32,041 bases of DNA from an uncultured SAR116 cluster alpha proteobacterium (lineage in GTDB: Bacteria > Pseudomonadota > Alphaproteobacteria > Puniceispirillales > Marisalimonadaceae), in NCBI GenBank assembly GCA_902514865.1, contig CABXSI010000007.1, positions 1 through 32,041 of the forward strand, given 5' to 3'. Of the stretch, positions 1 to 13,489 are shown piece after piece (positions within the stretch are counted from its first letter, which is position 1; each line of letters starts with the position of its first letter). The position numbers and the translations under genes were made by a program. Below the pieces are notes generated by a model. It did no database searches. It had not been told where the DNA came from and worked only from the letters and a program-made list of their open reading frames with translations.

Positions 1-1
1 G

Positions 2-1981
2 AGTCCTCTTGTAGGGACTGGGATTGAAGCCACGGTTGCGCAAGATTCAGGTGTAACTTTAGTAGCTCGAAGATCAGGAGTGGTTGATCAAGTTGACGCC
101 ACAAGAATAGTTATTCGAGCTCATTCTGCAGATGCATCCGATGTGAGTCCCGTAGATATATATTCATTATTAAAATTTCAAAGAAGTAACCAAAATACTT
201 GTATTAATCAAAGGCCATTGGTTCAAGTAGGCGACATAATTAATAGTGGAGATATAATTGCTGATGGCCCTGCTACTGAAGATGGTGAATTAGCCTTAGG
301 TAGAAATGTCTTAGTGGCGTTTATGCCTTGGAATGGCTATAATTTTGAAGATTCAATTTTGATTTCTGAAAGGATAGTTAAAGAAGATGTATTTTCATCT
401 ATCCATATAGAAGAATTTGAAGTAATGGCTAGAGATACAAAGTTAGGTCAAGAAGAAATTACACGTGATATTCCAAATATTGGAGAAGAGGCTCTAAGAA
501 ATTTAGATGAAGCCGGTATGGTATATATTGGTGCTGAAGTAAAGCAAGGCGATATAATGGTTGGCAAGGTTACCCCAAAAGGTGAAAGCCCAATGACCCC
601 AGAGGAAAAGTTACTTAGAGCTATATTTGGAGAGAAAGCCTCAGATGTTAGGGATACATCATTAAAAGTTCCCCCAGGTGTTTCAGGAACTATTGTTGAT
701 GTTAGAGTTTTCTCTAGAAGAGGTGTTGATAAAGATGAAAGAGCTAGAGCCATTGAAAGGGCTGAGATAGAGAGATTTGCTAAAGATAGAGATGATGAAA
801 AAACCATTCTTGAACGAGGTTTTTATGGGCGTCTTAAAGAATATATTATTGGCAATAAGATACATGGTTCATCAATAAAAACATTAAAAAATGGTGATTT
901 ATTAACTGAGGAAATAACTACAAAACTGTCACGAAATGATCTCAGGGCAATCCAAATAGAAGACGACAAAGTTCAGAAAAAAATAGAAAAATTATCTAAT
1001 CATTTTGATGGGGTTATAAAAACTTTAGAAAATAGATTTAATGATAGGGTTGATAAGCTACAAAGAGGTGATGAATTATTGCCTGGTGTCATGAAGATGG
1101 TTAAAGTTTTTGTTGCAGTAAAAAGAAAACTTCAGTCAGGGGACAAAATGGCAGGAAGACATGGCAATAAAGGTGTTATTTCAAGAATTATTCCTGCTGA
1201 AGATATGCCTTACACAAAAGATGGTACACCTGTAGATGTTGTATTGAACCCTTTGGGTGTTCCCTCTAGAATGAATGTTGGGCAAATATTAGAAACCCAT
1301 TTAGGTTGGGCTGCATCTGGTTTAGGGGATAAAATTGGTAAAATGATTGAGAGTAATCAAGATGCTAAAAACGAAAACGTTAGAAATTTTTTAACTCAAA
1401 TTTATGGAGAAAAGCAATATAAATCTGACTTTTCAAAGATGAGTGATAATGATTTGATGCAACAAGCCCTGAACTTAAGAAGAGGTGTTCCGATGGCCAC
1501 ACCAGTATTTGATGGAGCTAGTGAAAAAGATGTTAGGAATATTCTTAACTTAGCAGACTTAGATGAAACAGGTCAAGTTTGGTTAACTGATGGTAGAACA
1601 GGCGAAATTTTTGATAGAAAAGTTACGGTTGGTTATATTTATATGTTAAAATTACATCATTTAGTTGATGATAAAATACATGCAAGATCGATCGGTCCTT
1701 ATTCACTTGTAACTCAACAACCTCTTGGAGGTAAAGCTCAATTCGGTGGTCAAAGATTTGGTGAAATGGAAGTGTGGGCGCTAGAAGCATATGGTGCTGC
1801 CTACACTCTTCAAGAAATGCTTACAGTAAAATCTGATGATGTTTCTGGCAGAACAAAAGTTTATGAATCTATAATTAAAGGTGATGACGATTTTGAAGCA
1901 GGTATACCAGAATCATTTAATGTTTTAATTAAAGAGTTAAAATCTTTAGGCTTAAATGTAAACATGGATTTAGTAGAATAA
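2..1981 (+). CDS. rpoB: DNA-directed RNA polymerase subunit beta, C-terminal part (5' truncated by window edge)
   Basis: Frame is open from nt 2 ([40 protein letters not shown]...), upstream of the ORF-track ATG at 80. RpoB motifs [15 protein letters not shown] and [30 protein letters not shown]; followed by rpoC. Confidence 0.98.
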   Translation, partial: SPLVGTGIEATVAQDSGVTLVARRSGVVDQVDATRIVIRAHSADASDVSPVDIYSLLKFQRSNQNTCINQRPLVQVGDIINSGDIIADGPATEDGELALGRNVLVAFMPWNGYNFEDSILISERIVKEDVFSSIHIEEFEVMARDTKLGQEEITRDIPNIGEEALRNLDEAGMVYIGAEVKQGDIMVGKVTPKGESPMTPEEKLLRAIFGEKASDVRDTSLKVPPGVSGTIVDVRVFSRRGVDKDERARAIERAEIERFAKDRDDEKTILERGFYGRLKEYIIGNKIHGSSIKTLKNGDLLTEEITTKLSRNDLRAIQIEDDKVQKKIEKLSNHFDGVIKTLENRFNDRVDKLQRGDELLPGVMKMVKVFVAVKRKLQSGDKMAGRHGNKGVISRIIPAEDMPYTKDGTPVDVVLNPLGVPSRMNVGQILETHLGWAASGLGDKIGKMIESNQDAKNENVRNFLTQIYGEKQYKSDFSKMSDNDLMQQALNLRRGVPMATPVFDGASEKDVRNILNLADLDETGQVWLTDGRTGEIFDRKVTVGYIYMLKLHHLVDDKIHARSIGPYSLVTQQPLGGKAQFGGQRFGEMEVWALEAYGAAYTLQEMLTVKSDDVSGRTKVYESIIKGDDDFEAGIPESFNVLIKELKSLGLNVNMDLVE

Positions 1982-2014
1982 TTTTATTGATATTTAAAAA
2001 GAATAGGAACGCAA

Positions 2015-5000
2015 ATGAATGAACTTATGAATTCTTTTGGCCAAACAGGTTCAACACAAAGTTTTGACCAAATTAGTATTTCAATAGCATCACCTGAGGC
2101 TATTAAAAGTTGGTCTTTTGGTGAAATTAGAAAGCCAGAAACAATAAACTATAGAACTTTTAAGCCTGAACGTGATGGTCTTTTTTGTGCAAAAATTTTT
2201 GGACCTGTAAGAGATTATGAGTGTTTATGTGGCAAATATAAGCGTATGAAGTATAGGGGTATTATATGTGAAAAATGTGGAGTGGAGGTTACTCTTTCTA
2301 AAGTACGACGAGAAAGGATGGGGCATATTGATTTGGCCGCTCCAGTTGCTCATATATGGTTTTTAAAATCATTGCCTTCACGCATAGGCTTGCTTGTTGA
2401 TATGACACTCAAGGATTTAGAAAGGGTTCTTTATTTTGAATACTTTTTAGTCACTGAGCCTGGTTTAACTTCGCTTACAAAAGGTCAGTTGCTAACTGAA
2501 GAAGACTATGACAGTGCTCTTGATGAATTTGGTGATGAAAGTTTCGAAGTTTCAATAGGTGCAGAAGCAATAAAAAAAATATTAACCGAAATGGATCTAG
2601 AGGAAGAGATTTTAAAAATACGCGATGATCTATCCAAAACAGGTTCCGAAATTAAAAGAAAAAAATTAGTAAAAAGACTTAAATTGGTAGAATCTTTTAT
2701 AGAGTCCGGTGCGAAACCAGAATGGATGATACTCGAGGTTGTTCCAGTTATACCACCTGAACTACGTCCTTTAGTACCATTAGATGGTGGAAGATTTGCA
2801 ACTTCTGATCTAAATGACTTATATAGAAGGGTAATTAACAGAAATAATCGTCTAAAAAGACTTATTGAGTTAAGAGCTCCAGATATTATTATTCGTAATG
2901 AAAAGAGAATGTTACAAGAATCTGTAGATGCTTTGTTTGATAATGGTAGAAGAGGCAGGGTTATAACAGGAGTAAATAAAAGACCATTGAAATCATTATC
3001 CGACATGCTGAAGGGTAAACAGGGAAGATTTAGACAAAACTTACTTGGAAAAAGAGTTGATTATTCTGGTAGATCTGTAATTGTTGTAGGGCCTGAATTA
3101 AAGTTACATCAATGTGGCCTCCCAAAAAAAATGGCTTTAGAATTGTTTAAACCCTTCATCTACTCAAGACTAGAGCTTTATGGCTTAGCAAGTACTGTAA
3201 AAGCAGCGAAAAGAATGGTCGAAAAAGAAAGGCCTGAAGTTTGGGATATCCTTGAAGAAGTCATAAGGGAGCATCCTGTAATGCTCAATAGAGCACCAAC
3301 TTTGCACCGATTAGGAATACAGGCATTTGAACCTGTTTTGATTGAAGGAAAAGCAATAAATTTGCATCCTCTTGTATGTACCGCTTTTAATGCTGATTTT
3401 GATGGTGATCAGATGGCAGTTCATGTTCCTTTATCACTAGAAGCTCAACTTGAAGCAAGAGTTTTGATGATGTCTACAAACAATATATTATCCCCTTCAA
3501 GTGGAAAACCTATAATTGTACCATCACAAGATATTATACTAGGTTTATATTATTTATCTATGATAAGTGATTCTTTGAAAGGTGAAGGAATGATATTTTC
3601 ATCTCCTATGGAAGTGTTAATGGCTTTAGACAATTGTCAAGTAGAACTCCAAGCAAGAGTCAAAGTTAGGGTTAACACTTATGATGATGAAGGTAAAAAT
3701 ATTGTTCAAATTGTTGAAACAACGCCAGGAAGAGCGAAGCTATCTACATTACTCCCTAAACACAAGTCTGTCGATTTTAATACTATTAATAAGTTGATGA
3801 CAAAAAAAGAAGTTACAAATGTGATTGATTATGTATATCGACACTGTGGTCAAAAAGATACTGTTATTTTTTGTGATCAGCTAATGGCAATGGGCTTTAA
3901 GCATGCTTGTACAGCTGGTATATCTTTCGGTATTTCAGATCTCGAAACGCCAAAAGCTAAAGCTGAATTGATGATGCAAGCAGAAAAACAAGTGAAGAAT
4001 TTTGAACAACAGTATCAAGATGGATTGATTACTCAAGGTGAAAAATATAATAAGGTTGTTGATGTTTGGTCTAAATGCTCTGATGATGTGGCAGCTGAAA
4101 TGATGAAAAATATTTCAACCATAAAAGTTGGAGAACCTGTTAACTCAGTTTGGATGATGGCTCATTCAGGAGCTAGGGGATCTGCAGCTCAAATTAAACA
4201 ATTAGCAGGTATGAGAGGCTTGATGGCTAAGCCCTCAGGTGAAATCATAGAAACACCCATTAAATCATCTTTCAAAGATGGTCTAAATGTTCTTGAATAT
4301 TTTAATTCTACTCATGGTGCCAGAAAAGGACTAGCAGACACGGCCTTAAAAACAGCTAATTCTGGATATCTAACAAGAAGATTAGTTGATGTTGCCCAAG
4401 ATTGTATTGTTACTGAAGAAGATTGTGGAACAGAAAATGGTTTTGTTATGAGAGCTGTAATTGAGGGTGGGGACATTATTGAACCTCTTGCAGAAAGGAT
4501 TTTGGGCAGAACCGCAGCTTCAGATATTATAGATTCAAAAGATAACATTACTATCTTACAAAAAGGAATGATTATAACTGAGGATGATATTGAAAAGATT
4601 GAACAGGCCGGAGTAGATCAAGTTAAAGTTAGGTCTGCTTTAACTTGTGAAACGCAACCAGGTATTTGTGCAGCATGTTACGGAAGAGACCTGGCTAGAG
4701 GTACCCCAGTTAATATTGGAGAAGCCGTTGGAGTTATTGCTGCTCAATCAATAGGTGAACCAGGTACCCAATTAACAATGAGAACATTTCATATTGGTGG
4801 TGCTGCACAACGTGGTGCTGAACAATCAAAAATTGAAGCTCCTTTTGATGGTAAAATAAGACTGGATAATACTTCCTTAGTAAAAACAGAAGATGGTAGC
4901 GAGATTGTCCTCTCTCGTTCATCAGAAATGATTATTTTAGATGATCAAGGAAGAGAAAAAGCCCGATATCGCCTTCAATATGGAGCTAAATTGTTAAAAA

Positions 5001-6181
5001 AGGATGGTTCGACTGTAAAAGCTGGTCAAATATTAGCCGAATGGGATCCATATACAATTCCAATTATTACAGAAAAAGAAGGAACTGCTCATTATGTTGA
5101 TCTTGTAGAAGGCATTTCTATGAGAGAAATAATTGACGAATCTACTGGTATAGGAAGCAAAGTAGTAATGGATTGGAAGCAACAATCAGGTGGATCAAAT
5201 TTGAGGCCAAGAATAACCTTGAGGGATGCTGATGGAGAAGTAATTAATCTACCAAACGGATTAGAAGCTAGGTATTTTATGTCCATGAATGCAATTTTAA
5301 GTGTTGAAAACGGAAATAAGGTTAAAGCTGGGGCAGTCTTAGCCCGAATTCCTAGAGAAAGTTCTAAGACCAGAGATATTACTGGAGGTTTACCAAGAGT
5401 TGCTGAGTTGTTTGAAGCAAGAAAACCTAAGGATTTTGCAATAATTTCAGAAAGTGATGGAGTAGTTGAGTTTGGAGCTGACTACAAAGCCAAGAGAAGG
5501 ATCAGAGTTGTTCCACAAGACAGTGAAATTGATGCCGTTGAATATATGGTTCCGAAAGGAAAATTGTTAGCTGTTCAAGAAGGTGACTTTATTAGAAAAG
5601 GTGACATGATAATTGATGGGAGTCCCGTGCCTCACGATATTCTAAATATACTAGGAGTTGAAGCTTTGGCTGATTATTTAGTCAAAGAAGTTCAGGATGT
5701 ATATAGATTACAAGGAGTAAAAATTAATGATAAACATATTGAAGTTATAGTAAGACAGATGTTACAAAAAACTGAAATAACTGACCATGGTGGTACGACG
5801 TTTCTAAATGGAGAACATGTAAATAGACTAGAATTCAAATTAGCTAATGAAAAAGCTGTTAAACAAGGTTTTGAGCCTGCTAAAGGAGTTTCGGTTTTAT
5901 TAGGTATAACTAAAGCTAGCTTGCAAACCGAAAGTTTTATATCTGCTGCTTCTTTTCAGGAAACGACACGTGTTTTAACTGAAGCTGCAGTATCAGGTAA
6001 ATCTGATGCTCTTTCTGGGTTAAAAGAAAATGTTATTGTCGGACGCTTAGTTCCAGCTGGCACAGGTTCTATTGTAAATAAACTTAGAATGACAGCTAGT
6101 AGAAGAGATAAAGAAATCTTAGATAATATGACAAAAGAAGAACCTGCCTTAATTGAGGCAATGGAAGAAAAATCAAATTGA
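2015..6181 (+). CDS. rpoC: DNA-directed RNA polymerase subunit beta'
   Basis: 1388 aa; [16 protein letters not shown] catalytic motif, Zn-binding [23 protein letters not shown]. Confidence 0.99.
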   Translation: MNELMNSFGQTGSTQSFDQISISIASPEAIKSWSFGEIRKPETINYRTFKPERDGLFCAKIFGPVRDYECLCGKYKRMKYRGIICEKCGVEVTLSKVRRERMGHIDLAAPVAHIWFLKSLPSRIGLLVDMTLKDLERVLYFEYFLVTEPGLTSLTKGQLLTEEDYDSALDEFGDESFEVSIGAEAIKKILTEMDLEEEILKIRDDLSKTGSEIKRKKLVKRLKLVESFIESGAKPEWMILEVVPVIPPELRPLVPLDGGRFATSDLNDLYRRVINRNNRLKRLIELRAPDIIIRNEKRMLQESVDALFDNGRRGRVITGVNKRPLKSLSDMLKGKQGRFRQNLLGKRVDYSGRSVIVVGPELKLHQCGLPKKMALELFKPFIYSRLELYGLASTVKAAKRMVEKERPEVWDILEEVIREHPVMLNRAPTLHRLGIQAFEPVLIEGKAINLHPLVCTAFNADFDGDQMAVHVPLSLEAQLEARVLMMSTNNILSPSSGKPIIVPSQDIILGLYYLSMISDSLKGEGMIFSSPMEVLMALDNCQVELQARVKVRVNTYDDEGKNIVQIVETTPGRAKLSTLLPKHKSVDFNTINKLMTKKEVTNVIDYVYRHCGQKDTVIFCDQLMAMGFKHACTAGISFGISDLETPKAKAELMMQAEKQVKNFEQQYQDGLITQGEKYNKVVDVWSKCSDDVAAEMMKNISTIKVGEPVNSVWMMAHSGARGSAAQIKQLAGMRGLMAKPSGEIIETPIKSSFKDGLNVLEYFNSTHGARKGLADTALKTANSGYLTRRLVDVAQDCIVTEEDCGTENGFVMRAVIEGGDIIEPLAERILGRTAASDIIDSKDNITILQKGMIITEDDIEKIEQAGVDQVKVRSALTCETQPGICAACYGRDLARGTPVNIGEAVGVIAAQSIGEPGTQLTMRTFHIGGAAQRGAEQSKIEAPFDGKIRLDNTSLVKTEDGSEIVLSRSSEMIILDDQGREKARYRLQYGAKLLKKDGSTVKAGQILAEWDPYTIPIITEKEGTAHYVDLVEGISMREIIDESTGIGSKVVMDWKQQSGGSNLRPRITLRDADGEVINLPNGLEARYFMSMNAILSVENGNKVKAGAVLARIPRESSKTRDITGGLPRVAELFEARKPKDFAIISESDGVVEFGADYKAKRRIRVVPQDSEIDAVEYMVPKGKLLAVQEGDFIRKGDMIIDGSPVPHDILNILGVEALADYLVKEVQDVYRLQGVKINDKHIEVIVRQMLQKTEITDHGGTTFLNGEHVNRLEFKLANEKAVKQGFEPAKGVSVLLGITKASLQTESFISAASFQETTRVLTEAAVSGKSDALSGLKENVIVGRLVPAGTGSIVNKLRMTASRRDKEILDNMTKEEPALIEAMEEKSN

Positions 6182-6234
6182 TGAATATTGTAAGAACGAA
6201 CATGTGAATTTAATCATCAAATTGTATTTTGTCC

Positions 6235-6263
6235 TTGACCATTAACTAAGTTAAGAATATAAT
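6235..6263 (+). promoter_or_regulatory. Candidate sigma70-type promoter of the str operon (TTGACC - 17 nt - TATAAT)
   Basis: TTGACC at 6235-6240, 17-nt spacer, TATAAT at 6258-6263, in the 188-bp rpoC-rpsL gap; predicts a leader of about 100 nt before rpsL. Confidence 0.75.
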
Positions 6264-6369
6264 TCCGCAAATATTGGGTACTGGTTGTAATTTTTATTAG
6301 ACGCTAGCTCATTATTTGCATGATTTACTGCTGAACTCAGCTACTCGTTTTTTTATGAAGGGTTTCTAA

Positions 6370-6741
6370 ATGCCTACTATTAATCAACTAATAAGGCATG
6401 GTCGTAACAGACCAGTTAATAAAACAAAAGTTCCTGCTATGCAATCTTGTCCGCAGAAGAGGGGTGTATGTACACGAGTATACACGACCACTCCAAAAAA
6501 ACCTAATTCCGCGCTCAGAAAAGTAGCCAGGATTAGGCTTACAAATGGCTTTGAAGTTACTTCTTATATACCTGGTGAAGGCCACAATTTACAAGAGCAT
6601 TCTGTTGTTATGATAAGAGGTGGCAGGGTTAAGGATCTGCCTGGTGTTAGGTATCACGTTATAAGAGGAACTTTGGATACACAAGGTGTTGCAGATAGAC
6701 GTCAAAGAAGGTCTAAATACGGTGCAAAGCGACCTAAATAA
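6370..6741 (+). CDS. rpsL: 30S ribosomal protein S12
   Basis: [12 protein letters not shown]...[20 protein letters not shown]...[13 protein letters not shown]. Confidence 0.99.
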   Translation: MPTINQLIRHGRNRPVNKTKVPAMQSCPQKRGVCTRVYTTTPKKPNSALRKVARIRLTNGFEVTSYIPGEGHNLQEHSVVMIRGGRVKDLPGVRYHVIRGTLDTQGVADRRQRRSKYGAKRPK

Positions 6742-6755
6742 AAAGGAAATTTTAA

Positions 6756-7226
6756 ATGTCAAGACGTAGAAAAGCTATAAAAAGAGAAGTTATGCCTGAT
6801 CCAAAATTCAACGATAAAATTGTATCAAAATTTACATCTTGTTTGATGTTTGACGGTAAAAGATCTATTGCCGAGAAAATAGTTTACGGTGCATTTGAAG
6901 TAATTGAAAAGAAAGCTGGTGTTGAGCCTGTAAAAATCTTTCATGAAGCTTTAGATAATGTACAGCCTCAACTTGAAGTTAGATCTAGGCGTGTTGGTGG
7001 CGCTACGTATCAAGTTCCAGTAGAAGTACGGTCAGAAAGAGCTTTAGCTTTAGCTATCAGATGGCTCATAAATAGTAGTAGAAACAGGTCAGAAAATTCA
7101 ATGACGGAAAGACTTAGTGGCGAACTAATAGATGCTTCATCAAACAGGGGTGCATCTGTTAAAAAAAGAGAAGACACTCATAAAATGGCTGAAGCAAATA
7201 AAGCCTTTTCACATTATCGTTGGTAG
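6756..7226 (+). CDS. rpsG: 30S ribosomal protein S7
   Basis: 156 aa [11 protein letters not shown]...[17 protein letters not shown]...[14 protein letters not shown]. Confidence 0.99.
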   Translation: MSRRRKAIKREVMPDPKFNDKIVSKFTSCLMFDGKRSIAEKIVYGAFEVIEKKAGVEPVKIFHEALDNVQPQLEVRSRRVGGATYQVPVEVRSERALALAIRWLINSSRNRSENSMTERLSGELIDASSNRGASVKKREDTHKMAEANKAFSHYRW

Positions 7227-7242
7227 ATTTATAGGTATTAAA

Positions 7243-9381
7243 ATGTCTCGTGGATATAATTTAAATAGATATAGAAATTTTGGTATTATTGCTCATATTG
7301 ATGCGGGAAAAACTACTACATCTGAGAGAGTATTATACTATACTGGGAGATCACACAAAATTGGTGAGGTCCACGACGGAAATGCTACAATGGATTGGAT
7401 GGAGCAAGAACAAGAGCGTGGTATTACAATAACTTCTGCAGCAACAACATGTTTTTGGACTAGAACAGAAGATGGTAAAGGATTTGATTCACATTACGGA
7501 TCTTCGGAAGATGAGGCTAAATTTAGATTCAACATTATAGATACTCCAGGTCATGTTGACTTTACCATTGAAGTAGAAAGATCTTTGGCTGTTCTTGATG
7601 GCGCTGTTGTTGTTCTTGATGCTAATGCTGGGATTGAGCCGCAAACGGAAACAGTATGGAGGCAAGCCGATAGATATAAAGTTCCTAGAATAGTATTTGT
7701 TAACAAAATGGATAAGATTGGTGCTGATTTTTTTAAGTGTGTAGATATGGTGAAAGACAGAACGGGAGCTACTCCTTTGCCAATTAATTTACCAATTGGT
7801 GCAGAAAACGAGTTTGCTGGTCTTGTAGACTTAGTTTCCATGAAAGAATGGGTTTGGGACTCGGAAGATTTAGGTGCTTCTTGGACAATACGTGAAATCA
7901 GAGAAGATTTGTTAGAGAAGTCTAAGTCTATGAGATCTGATCTTATAGAGCTAGTAGTTGAACAGGATGATGCTTGGATGGAAAAATATCTAGAAGGGGA
8001 AGAGCCAGATGAAATTTCTTTAAGAAATCTAATTAGGAAAGGCACTCTAGCTATGGATTTTGTCCCAATTTTGTGTGGGTCTGCTTTTAAAAATAAAGGT
8101 GTTCAAACGATGTTAAATTCTGTAATCGATTACCTTCCTGATCCTCTAGATGTGCCTGCTTACCTTGGTTTTTTACCTGGGGATGTTACAGAAAATAGAA
8201 ATATTGAAAGGAAGGCCAGTGATCATGAGCCTTTTTCTGGTCTTGCTTTTAAGATTATGAATGATCCGTTTGTTGGTTCTTTAACTTTTTTAAGAATATA
8301 CTCAGGTTCTATAAAAAAGGGAGATTCTCTTCTAAACTCAACCAAAGGAAAAAAGGAGAGAGTTGGAAGAATGATGATGATGCACTCTAATAATAGGGAA
8401 GAAATAGATGAGGCATTTGCTGGAGACATCGTAGCATTAGCGGGAATGAAAGAGACAACTACTGGCGACACTTTATGTGACCCTTTAAAATCTGTGGTTC
8501 TGGAAACAATGTCATTCCCAAATCCTGTGATTGAAATTGCCGTTGAGCCAAAGTCTAAAAATGATCAAGAGAAAATGTCTACGGGGCTTGCAAGATTAGC
8601 CGCTGAGGATCCTTCTTTTCAGGTATCGACAGATATTGAATCCGGTCAAACTATTATGAAAGGTATGGGTGAGCTTCATCTTGATATATTGATAGATCGT
8701 CTTAAACGTGAATTTAAAGTTGAAGCAAATATTGGTGCTCCTCAAGTAGCTTACCGAGAAACTATTACAAAAGAAATCGAAGTTGACTATACTCATAAAA
8801 AACAATCAGGCGGATCTGGTCAATTTGCTCGAGTTAAAATGACATTTTCTCCAAACCCTGATAAAGACTTTGAATTTTTGAATTCAATTAAAGGTGGTAA
8901 TATTCCAACTGAGTATATACCTGGTGTAGAAAAAGGCTTAATACAAGCAAAAGATGCTGGTATTATAGCGGGTTTCCCAGCTATTGATTTTAAAGTCAAT
9001 CTTCATGACGGTGCATATCATGACGTAGATTCATCAGTTATGGCTTTTGAAATAGCTGCAAGAGCTGCATTTAGGGAAGGTATGGCTAAGGCTTCGCCAG
9101 TCTTACTTGAGCCTATAATGAAAGTTGAATGTGTCACACCTGAGGAATATATGGGTGATATCATAGGTGATTTAAATAGTCGAAGAGGTCAGGTTAATGG
9201 AATGGACGCAAGGGGTAATGCTCAAGTGATTAATGCTATGGTTCCTTTAGCCAACATGTTTGGTTATGTAAATAATCTGAGGTCGATGAGCCAAGGTAGA
9301 GCGCAATATACAATGATCTTTGATCATTATGATCAAGTTCCTCAAGCTGTTGCGGACGAAGTTAAGGCTAAGTTAGCCTAA
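7243..9381 (+). CDS. fusA: Elongation factor G
   Basis: [25 protein letters not shown]; start placed at ATG 7243 ([14 protein letters not shown]), not the ORF-track start 7132, which lies inside rpsG. Confidence 0.98.
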   Translation: MSRGYNLNRYRNFGIIAHIDAGKTTTSERVLYYTGRSHKIGEVHDGNATMDWMEQEQERGITITSAATTCFWTRTEDGKGFDSHYGSSEDEAKFRFNIIDTPGHVDFTIEVERSLAVLDGAVVVLDANAGIEPQTETVWRQADRYKVPRIVFVNKMDKIGADFFKCVDMVKDRTGATPLPINLPIGAENEFAGLVDLVSMKEWVWDSEDLGASWTIREIREDLLEKSKSMRSDLIELVVEQDDAWMEKYLEGEEPDEISLRNLIRKGTLAMDFVPILCGSAFKNKGVQTMLNSVIDYLPDPLDVPAYLGFLPGDVTENRNIERKASDHEPFSGLAFKIMNDPFVGSLTFLRIYSGSIKKGDSLLNSTKGKKERVGRMMMMHSNNREEIDEAFAGDIVALAGMKETTTGDTLCDPLKSVVLETMSFPNPVIEIAVEPKSKNDQEKMSTGLARLAAEDPSFQVSTDIESGQTIMKGMGELHLDILIDRLKREFKVEANIGAPQVAYRETITKEIEVDYTHKKQSGGSGQFARVKMTFSPNPDKDFEFLNSIKGGNIPTEYIPGVEKGLIQAKDAGIIAGFPAIDFKVNLHDGAYHDVDSSVMAFEIAARAAFREGMAKASPVLLEPIMKVECVTPEEYMGDIIGDLNSRRGQVNGMDARGNAQVINAMVPLANMFGYVNNLRSMSQGRAQYTMIFDHYDQVPQAVADEVKAKLA

Positions 9382-9410
9382 AACAATCATTTAAAGAAAG
9401 GTCATATAAG

Positions 9411-10601
9411 ATGTCTAAAGAAAAATTTGATCGTAGTAAACCACACGTAAACATTGGTACAATAGGCCACGTTGATCATGGGAAAACTACTTTAACTGCA
9501 GCAATTACAAAAGTTATGGCTGATGCTGGTCGTGCTGACTTTTCTGCTTATGACCAAATTGATAAAGCACCCGAAGAAAGAGAGAGAGGTATAACTATCT
9601 CTACTGCTCATGTTGAGTATTCTACTGAAAATCGTCATTATGCTCATGTTGACTGTCCAGGTCATGCTGACTATGTCAAAAACATGATCACCGGCGCGGC
9701 TCAAATGGACGGTGCTATATTAGTTGTTAATGCTGCTGACGGTCCTATGCCTCAGACTAAAGAGCATATACTTTTGGCGCGTCAGGTTGGTGTTCCCTCA
9801 TTAGTGGTTTACATGAATAAAGTTGATCAAGTTGATGATGAAGAATTATTAGAATTAGTGGAATTAGAAATTCGTGAACTGTTAAGTAGCTATGATTTTC
9901 CTGGTGACGACATTCCTATTATAAAAGGAAGTGCACTAGCGGCTTTAGAGAATCGTGATGAAGCTATTGGTCTGAATTCGATTACAGAATTAATGACTGC
10001 TGTTGATACTTATATTCCTCAACCGGCTCGCGACAAAGATAAGCCTTTTTTAATGCCTATTGAAGACGTTTTTTCTATATCTGGAAGAGGAACTGTTGTT
10101 ACAGGTCGTGTGGAAAGAGGTGTTGTGAAGGTTGGTGAAGAAATAGAGATTGTTGGCATAAAGGAAACAACTAAGACAACATGTACGGGTGTTGAAATGT
10201 TTCGTAAGTTATTAGATTCTGGTGAAGCTGGTGACAATGTTGGAGTTCTTTTAAGAGGGACAAAAAGAGAAGAAGTTGAACGAGGTCAAGTTTTATCTGC
10301 ACCTGGTTCAATTAAGCCGTATTCAAAATTTAAAGGCGAGGCTTATATATTGACTAAAGACGAGGGTGGAAGGCATACACCTTTTTTTAGTAATTATCGT
10401 CCACAATTTTATTTTAGAACTACTGACGTAACTGGGGCTGTAGAGCTTCCATCAGGAACAGAAATGGTTATGCCAGGTGATAATATAGCAATAACTGTTG
10501 AGTTAATTGCACCAATTGCAATGGATGAAGGTTTAAGATTTGCGATAAGAGAAGGTGGGAGAACAGTTGGGGCTGGGGTTGTTTCGAGCATTCAGTCTTA
10601 A
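9411..10601 (+). CDS. tuf: Elongation factor Tu
   Basis: 396 aa; [22 protein letters not shown]; canonical position after fusA. Confidence 0.99.
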   Translation: MSKEKFDRSKPHVNIGTIGHVDHGKTTLTAAITKVMADAGRADFSAYDQIDKAPEERERGITISTAHVEYSTENRHYAHVDCPGHADYVKNMITGAAQMDGAILVVNAADGPMPQTKEHILLARQVGVPSLVVYMNKVDQVDDEELLELVELEIRELLSSYDFPGDDIPIIKGSALAALENRDEAIGLNSITELMTAVDTYIPQPARDKDKPFLMPIEDVFSISGRGTVVTGRVERGVVKVGEEIEIVGIKETTKTTCTGVEMFRKLLDSGEAGDNVGVLLRGTKREEVERGQVLSAPGSIKPYSKFKGEAYILTKDEGGRHTPFFSNYRPQFYFRTTDVTGAVELPSGTEMVMPGDNIAITVELIAPIAMDEGLRFAIREGGRTVGAGVVSSIQS

Positions 10602-10637
10602 CTGATAATATTAAATAGTTAATGTAGTGAGGATTTA

Positions 10638-10946
10638 ATGGACAGTCAAAATATTAGAATTAGATTAAAGGCTTTTGATCATAGAATATTAGATCAATCT
10701 ACTTCTGAAATAGTTAACACTGCTAGAAGGACTGGTGCAAAAATTCGAGGTCCAATTCCATTGCCCACATCTCTTAACAGATTTACAGTTCTTAGAGGGC
10801 CCCATGTTGACAAGAAAAGTAGGGAGCAATTTGAAATGAGAACTCATAAGCGTGTACTAGATATAATTGAACCGACCCCTCAAACAGTAGATGCTCTTAT
10901 GAAATTAGACTTGGCATCTGGAGTTGATGTCGAAATTAAGATTTAA
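10638..10946 (+). CDS. rpsJ: 30S ribosomal protein S10
   Basis: 102 aa; [16 protein letters not shown]...[35 protein letters not shown]. Confidence 0.99.
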   Translation: MDSQNIRIRLKAFDHRILDQSTSEIVNTARRTGAKIRGPIPLPTSLNRFTVLRGPHVDKKSREQFEMRTHKRVLDIIEPTPQTVDALMKLDLASGVDVEIKI

Positions 10947-10957
10947 AGGATATTATT

Positions 10958-11719
10958 ATGCGTTGTGGCGTTATAGCTAGAAAATTAGGAATGTCGAGAA
11001 TTTTCAATGATAAAGGCGAGCATATCCCTGTAACTATTTTGAGACTTGAAGATGTAGAAGTCTTATCTACGAGATCCGTGGAAAAAGATGGATACACTGC
11101 TATTCAATTAGGCTTTAACAACAAAAAATCAAAGAATGTTAATAAGCCTTTAAAAGGTTTTTTTGCTAAAGCTAAGACTGAACCTAAAGAAAAAATAGTA
11201 GAGTTTAGAGTTAGTGAAAATGCTTTGTTAAACGTTGGTGATAAAATTGGTGCTAACCATTTCATATCTGGTCAAAAAATAGATGTAATGGGAGTATCAC
11301 AAGGTAAAGGTTTTGCAGGTTCAATGAAGCGTCACAATTTTGGAGGTATGCAGGCTACACACGGTGTATCAATCAGTCATAGAGCCCATGGTTCAACTGG
11401 AAACAGCCAAGACCCAGGTAGAACTTGGAGAGGGAAAAAAATGGCAGGGCAATATGGTAATGTTAAAGTTACAACTCAAAATCTCACAGTTATAAAACTT
11501 TTAGAGGATGATAACTTGATTTTGGTAGAAGGTTCGGTTCCAGGGTCAAAAAATGGTATTGTAACTTTATCCGATGCTGTTAAATATGATCTTCCTAAGG
11601 AAGCACCTTTTCCAGCCGGTTTAAGAACGTCTGAAGCTTCGAATGATAAATCTTTACCAGTTTCAGAAGAGACTGTTGGTAAAATGTCAGAAAGCGAAGG
11701 AGCACAAGTTGAAAATTAA
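10958..11719 (+). CDS. rplC: 50S ribosomal protein L3
   Basis: MRCGVIARKLGMSRIF...HRAHGSTGNSQDPGRTWRGKKMAGQYG; C-terminal extension after the L3 core. Confidence 0.98.
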   Translation: MRCGVIARKLGMSRIFNDKGEHIPVTILRLEDVEVLSTRSVEKDGYTAIQLGFNNKKSKNVNKPLKGFFAKAKTEPKEKIVEFRVSENALLNVGDKIGANHFISGQKIDVMGVSQGKGFAGSMKRHNFGGMQATHGVSISHRAHGSTGNSQDPGRTWRGKKMAGQYGNVKVTTQNLTVIKLLEDDNLILVEGSVPGSKNGIVTLSDAVKYDLPKEAPFPAGLRTSEASNDKSLPVSEETVGKMSESEGAQVEN

Positions 11720-12326
11720 ATCTGTGAATTTAAATAATAATTCAGGTAAAGAAATAACGCTTGATGATAATATTTTTGGGATATCACCTAGACCTGACAT
11801 TATGGCCAGAGTTATAAGATGGCAGTTAGCTAAAAGACGTTTAGGTAACCACTCTGTTAAATCTCGAAGTGAAATTAAAATGACTACAGCTAAAATGTAT
11901 AAGCAAAAAGGAACTGGAAAAGCAAGGCATGGTTCGGGTTCTGTGTCTCAGTTTAGAGGTGGTGGAATGGCTCATGGGCCAGTTGTTCATTCGCATTCTC
12001 ATAGCTTAAATAAAAAAGTTAGGAAATTAGGTTTGAAATCTGCCTTATCCGATAAACTTAAACTTGGAAAACTTATTATTTTAGATGGCTCAAAATGTGA
12101 TGGAAAGACCTCTACTTTAAAGAAAAAACTAGACAAGATGGGGGTAGGTAAGACCCTTATTATCTCTGGAAGTGAAGTTGAAACCAATTTTGTAAAAGCT
12201 GCAAATAATATTAGAAATTTAGATGTGCTTTCCTGCGAAGGCATCAATGTCTACGATATAGTTAAAAAAGATAATTTAATAATAATTGATGATGCACTTA
12301 AATTTGTTGAGGAACGTTTGACATGA
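11709..12326 (+). CDS. rplD: 50S ribosomal protein L4
   Basis: Start proposed at TTG 11709 (MKIKSVNLNNNSGKEITLDDNIFGISPRPDIMARVIRWQLAKRR) with AAGGAG 6 nt upstream, overlapping rplC by 11 nt. The ORF-track start 11643 is inside rplC. Confidence 0.9.
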   Translation: MKIKSVNLNNNSGKEITLDDNIFGISPRPDIMARVIRWQLAKRRLGNHSVKSRSEIKMTTAKMYKQKGTGKARHGSGSVSQFRGGGMAHGPVVHSHSHSLNKKVRKLGLKSALSDKLKLGKLIILDGSKCDGKTSTLKKKLDKMGVGKTLIISGSEVETNFVKAANNIRNLDVLSCEGINVYDIVKKDNLIIIDDALKFVEERLT

Positions 12327-12652
12327 GCATTAGGCCCAGAAAAAAAAATGACGCTATAATTAGTTTGAATAAAGCTTATCAAATAGTTTTAAATCCTTTA
12401 ATTACAGAAAAAGCTACTCAAATGTCAGAGTTTAATAAAATGGTATTTTCTGTTCCACTTTCTGCGAGTAAATTTGATATAAAATTATCAATAGAAAAAA
12501 TTTTTTCTGTCAAGGTTACTTCTGTTAACACAATTTTACTTAAGGGAAAAGTTAAAAGGTTTAAGGGTATTTTAGGTCGAAGGACAAATACAAAAAAAGC
12601 TATAATAACTTTAGCGCCAGGTAACACGATAGATTTGTCGGTAGGTATATAA
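12323..12652 (+). CDS. rplW: 50S ribosomal protein L23
   Basis: [21 protein letters not shown]...; ATGA overlap with rplD. Confidence 0.96.
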   Translation: MSIRPRKKNDAIISLNKAYQIVLNPLITEKATQMSEFNKMVFSVPLSASKFDIKLSIEKIFSVKVTSVNTILLKGKVKRFKGILGRRTNTKKAIITLAPGNTIDLSVGI

Positions 12653-12654
12653 TT

Positions 12655-13479
12655 ATGGCATTAAAACAATATAAACCAAACACACCAGGTCAAAGAGGAT
12701 TGGTTCTTGTAGATAAATCCGACTTATACAAAGGTAAGCCTGAGAAAAAGTTAACTGAAGGTCTTAGTAAAAATGGAGGAAGAAATCACTCTGGTAAAAT
12801 TACAATGTGGCAAAGAGGCGGAGGGCACAAAAGACGCTATAGAATAATAGACTTCAAAAGAAATAAATTTGACATAGGTGGTTTAGTTGAACGTATAGAA
12901 TATGATCCTAATCGTTCAGCATATATAGCGCTAATAAAATATGAGGATAATGAATTAAGATATATTATAGCTCCTCAAAGACTAAATGTAGGTGATAAAG
13001 TTATTTCATCTATTAAGGCTGATATAAAGCCTGGAAACTGCATGCCACTTTCATCTGTACCAGTTGGTACTATAATTCATAACGTTGAACTTAAACCTGG
13101 TAAAGGTGGGCAGCTTGCTCGTTCAGCAGGCTCTTATGTACAACTTATTGGAAAAGACTTGTCTTATTCAATATTGCGATTAGTTTCTGGTGAAGTTAGA
13201 TTTGTGCTCTCGTCTTGCTTGTGTGCAATTGGAGCTGTGTCAAATCCTGATAACCAAAATACTAATTTAGGAAAAGCTGGTAGAAATAGATGGTTAGGAA
13301 AAAGACCTTCTGTAAGAGGTGTTGCCATGAACCCAGTTGACCATCCACATGGTGGTGGAGAAGGCAGAACATCAGGCGGCAGGCACCCAGTTACACCTTG
13401 GGGTAAGCCTACTAAAGGATATAGAACAAGAAATAATAAAAGAACTGATAAATTAATAATTAGAAGAAGAAAAGCGTAA
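12655..13479 (+). CDS. rplB: 50S ribosomal protein L2
   Basis: [27 protein letters not shown]...[37 protein letters not shown]. Confidence 0.99.
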   Translation: MALKQYKPNTPGQRGLVLVDKSDLYKGKPEKKLTEGLSKNGGRNHSGKITMWQRGGGHKRRYRIIDFKRNKFDIGGLVERIEYDPNRSAYIALIKYEDNELRYIIAPQRLNVGDKVISSIKADIKPGNCMPLSSVPVGTIIHNVELKPGKGGQLARSAGSYVQLIGKDLSYSILRLVSGEVRFVLSSCLCAIGAVSNPDNQNTNLGKAGRNRWLGKRPSVRGVAMNPVDHPHGGGEGRTSGGRHPVTPWGKPTKGYRTRNNKRTDKLIIRRRKA

Positions 13480-13489
13480 GGTTAAATTA

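Noticed and set aside
6178-6220. Possible terminator after rpoC (TTGATGA...TCATCAA)
   Set aside because: Only a 7-bp AT-rich stem with a loop of about 29 nt and no T tract.
7132-7242. N-terminal extension of fusA in the ORF track
   Set aside because: It overlaps rpsG out of frame; the canonical EF-G start [20 protein letters not shown] is at 7243.
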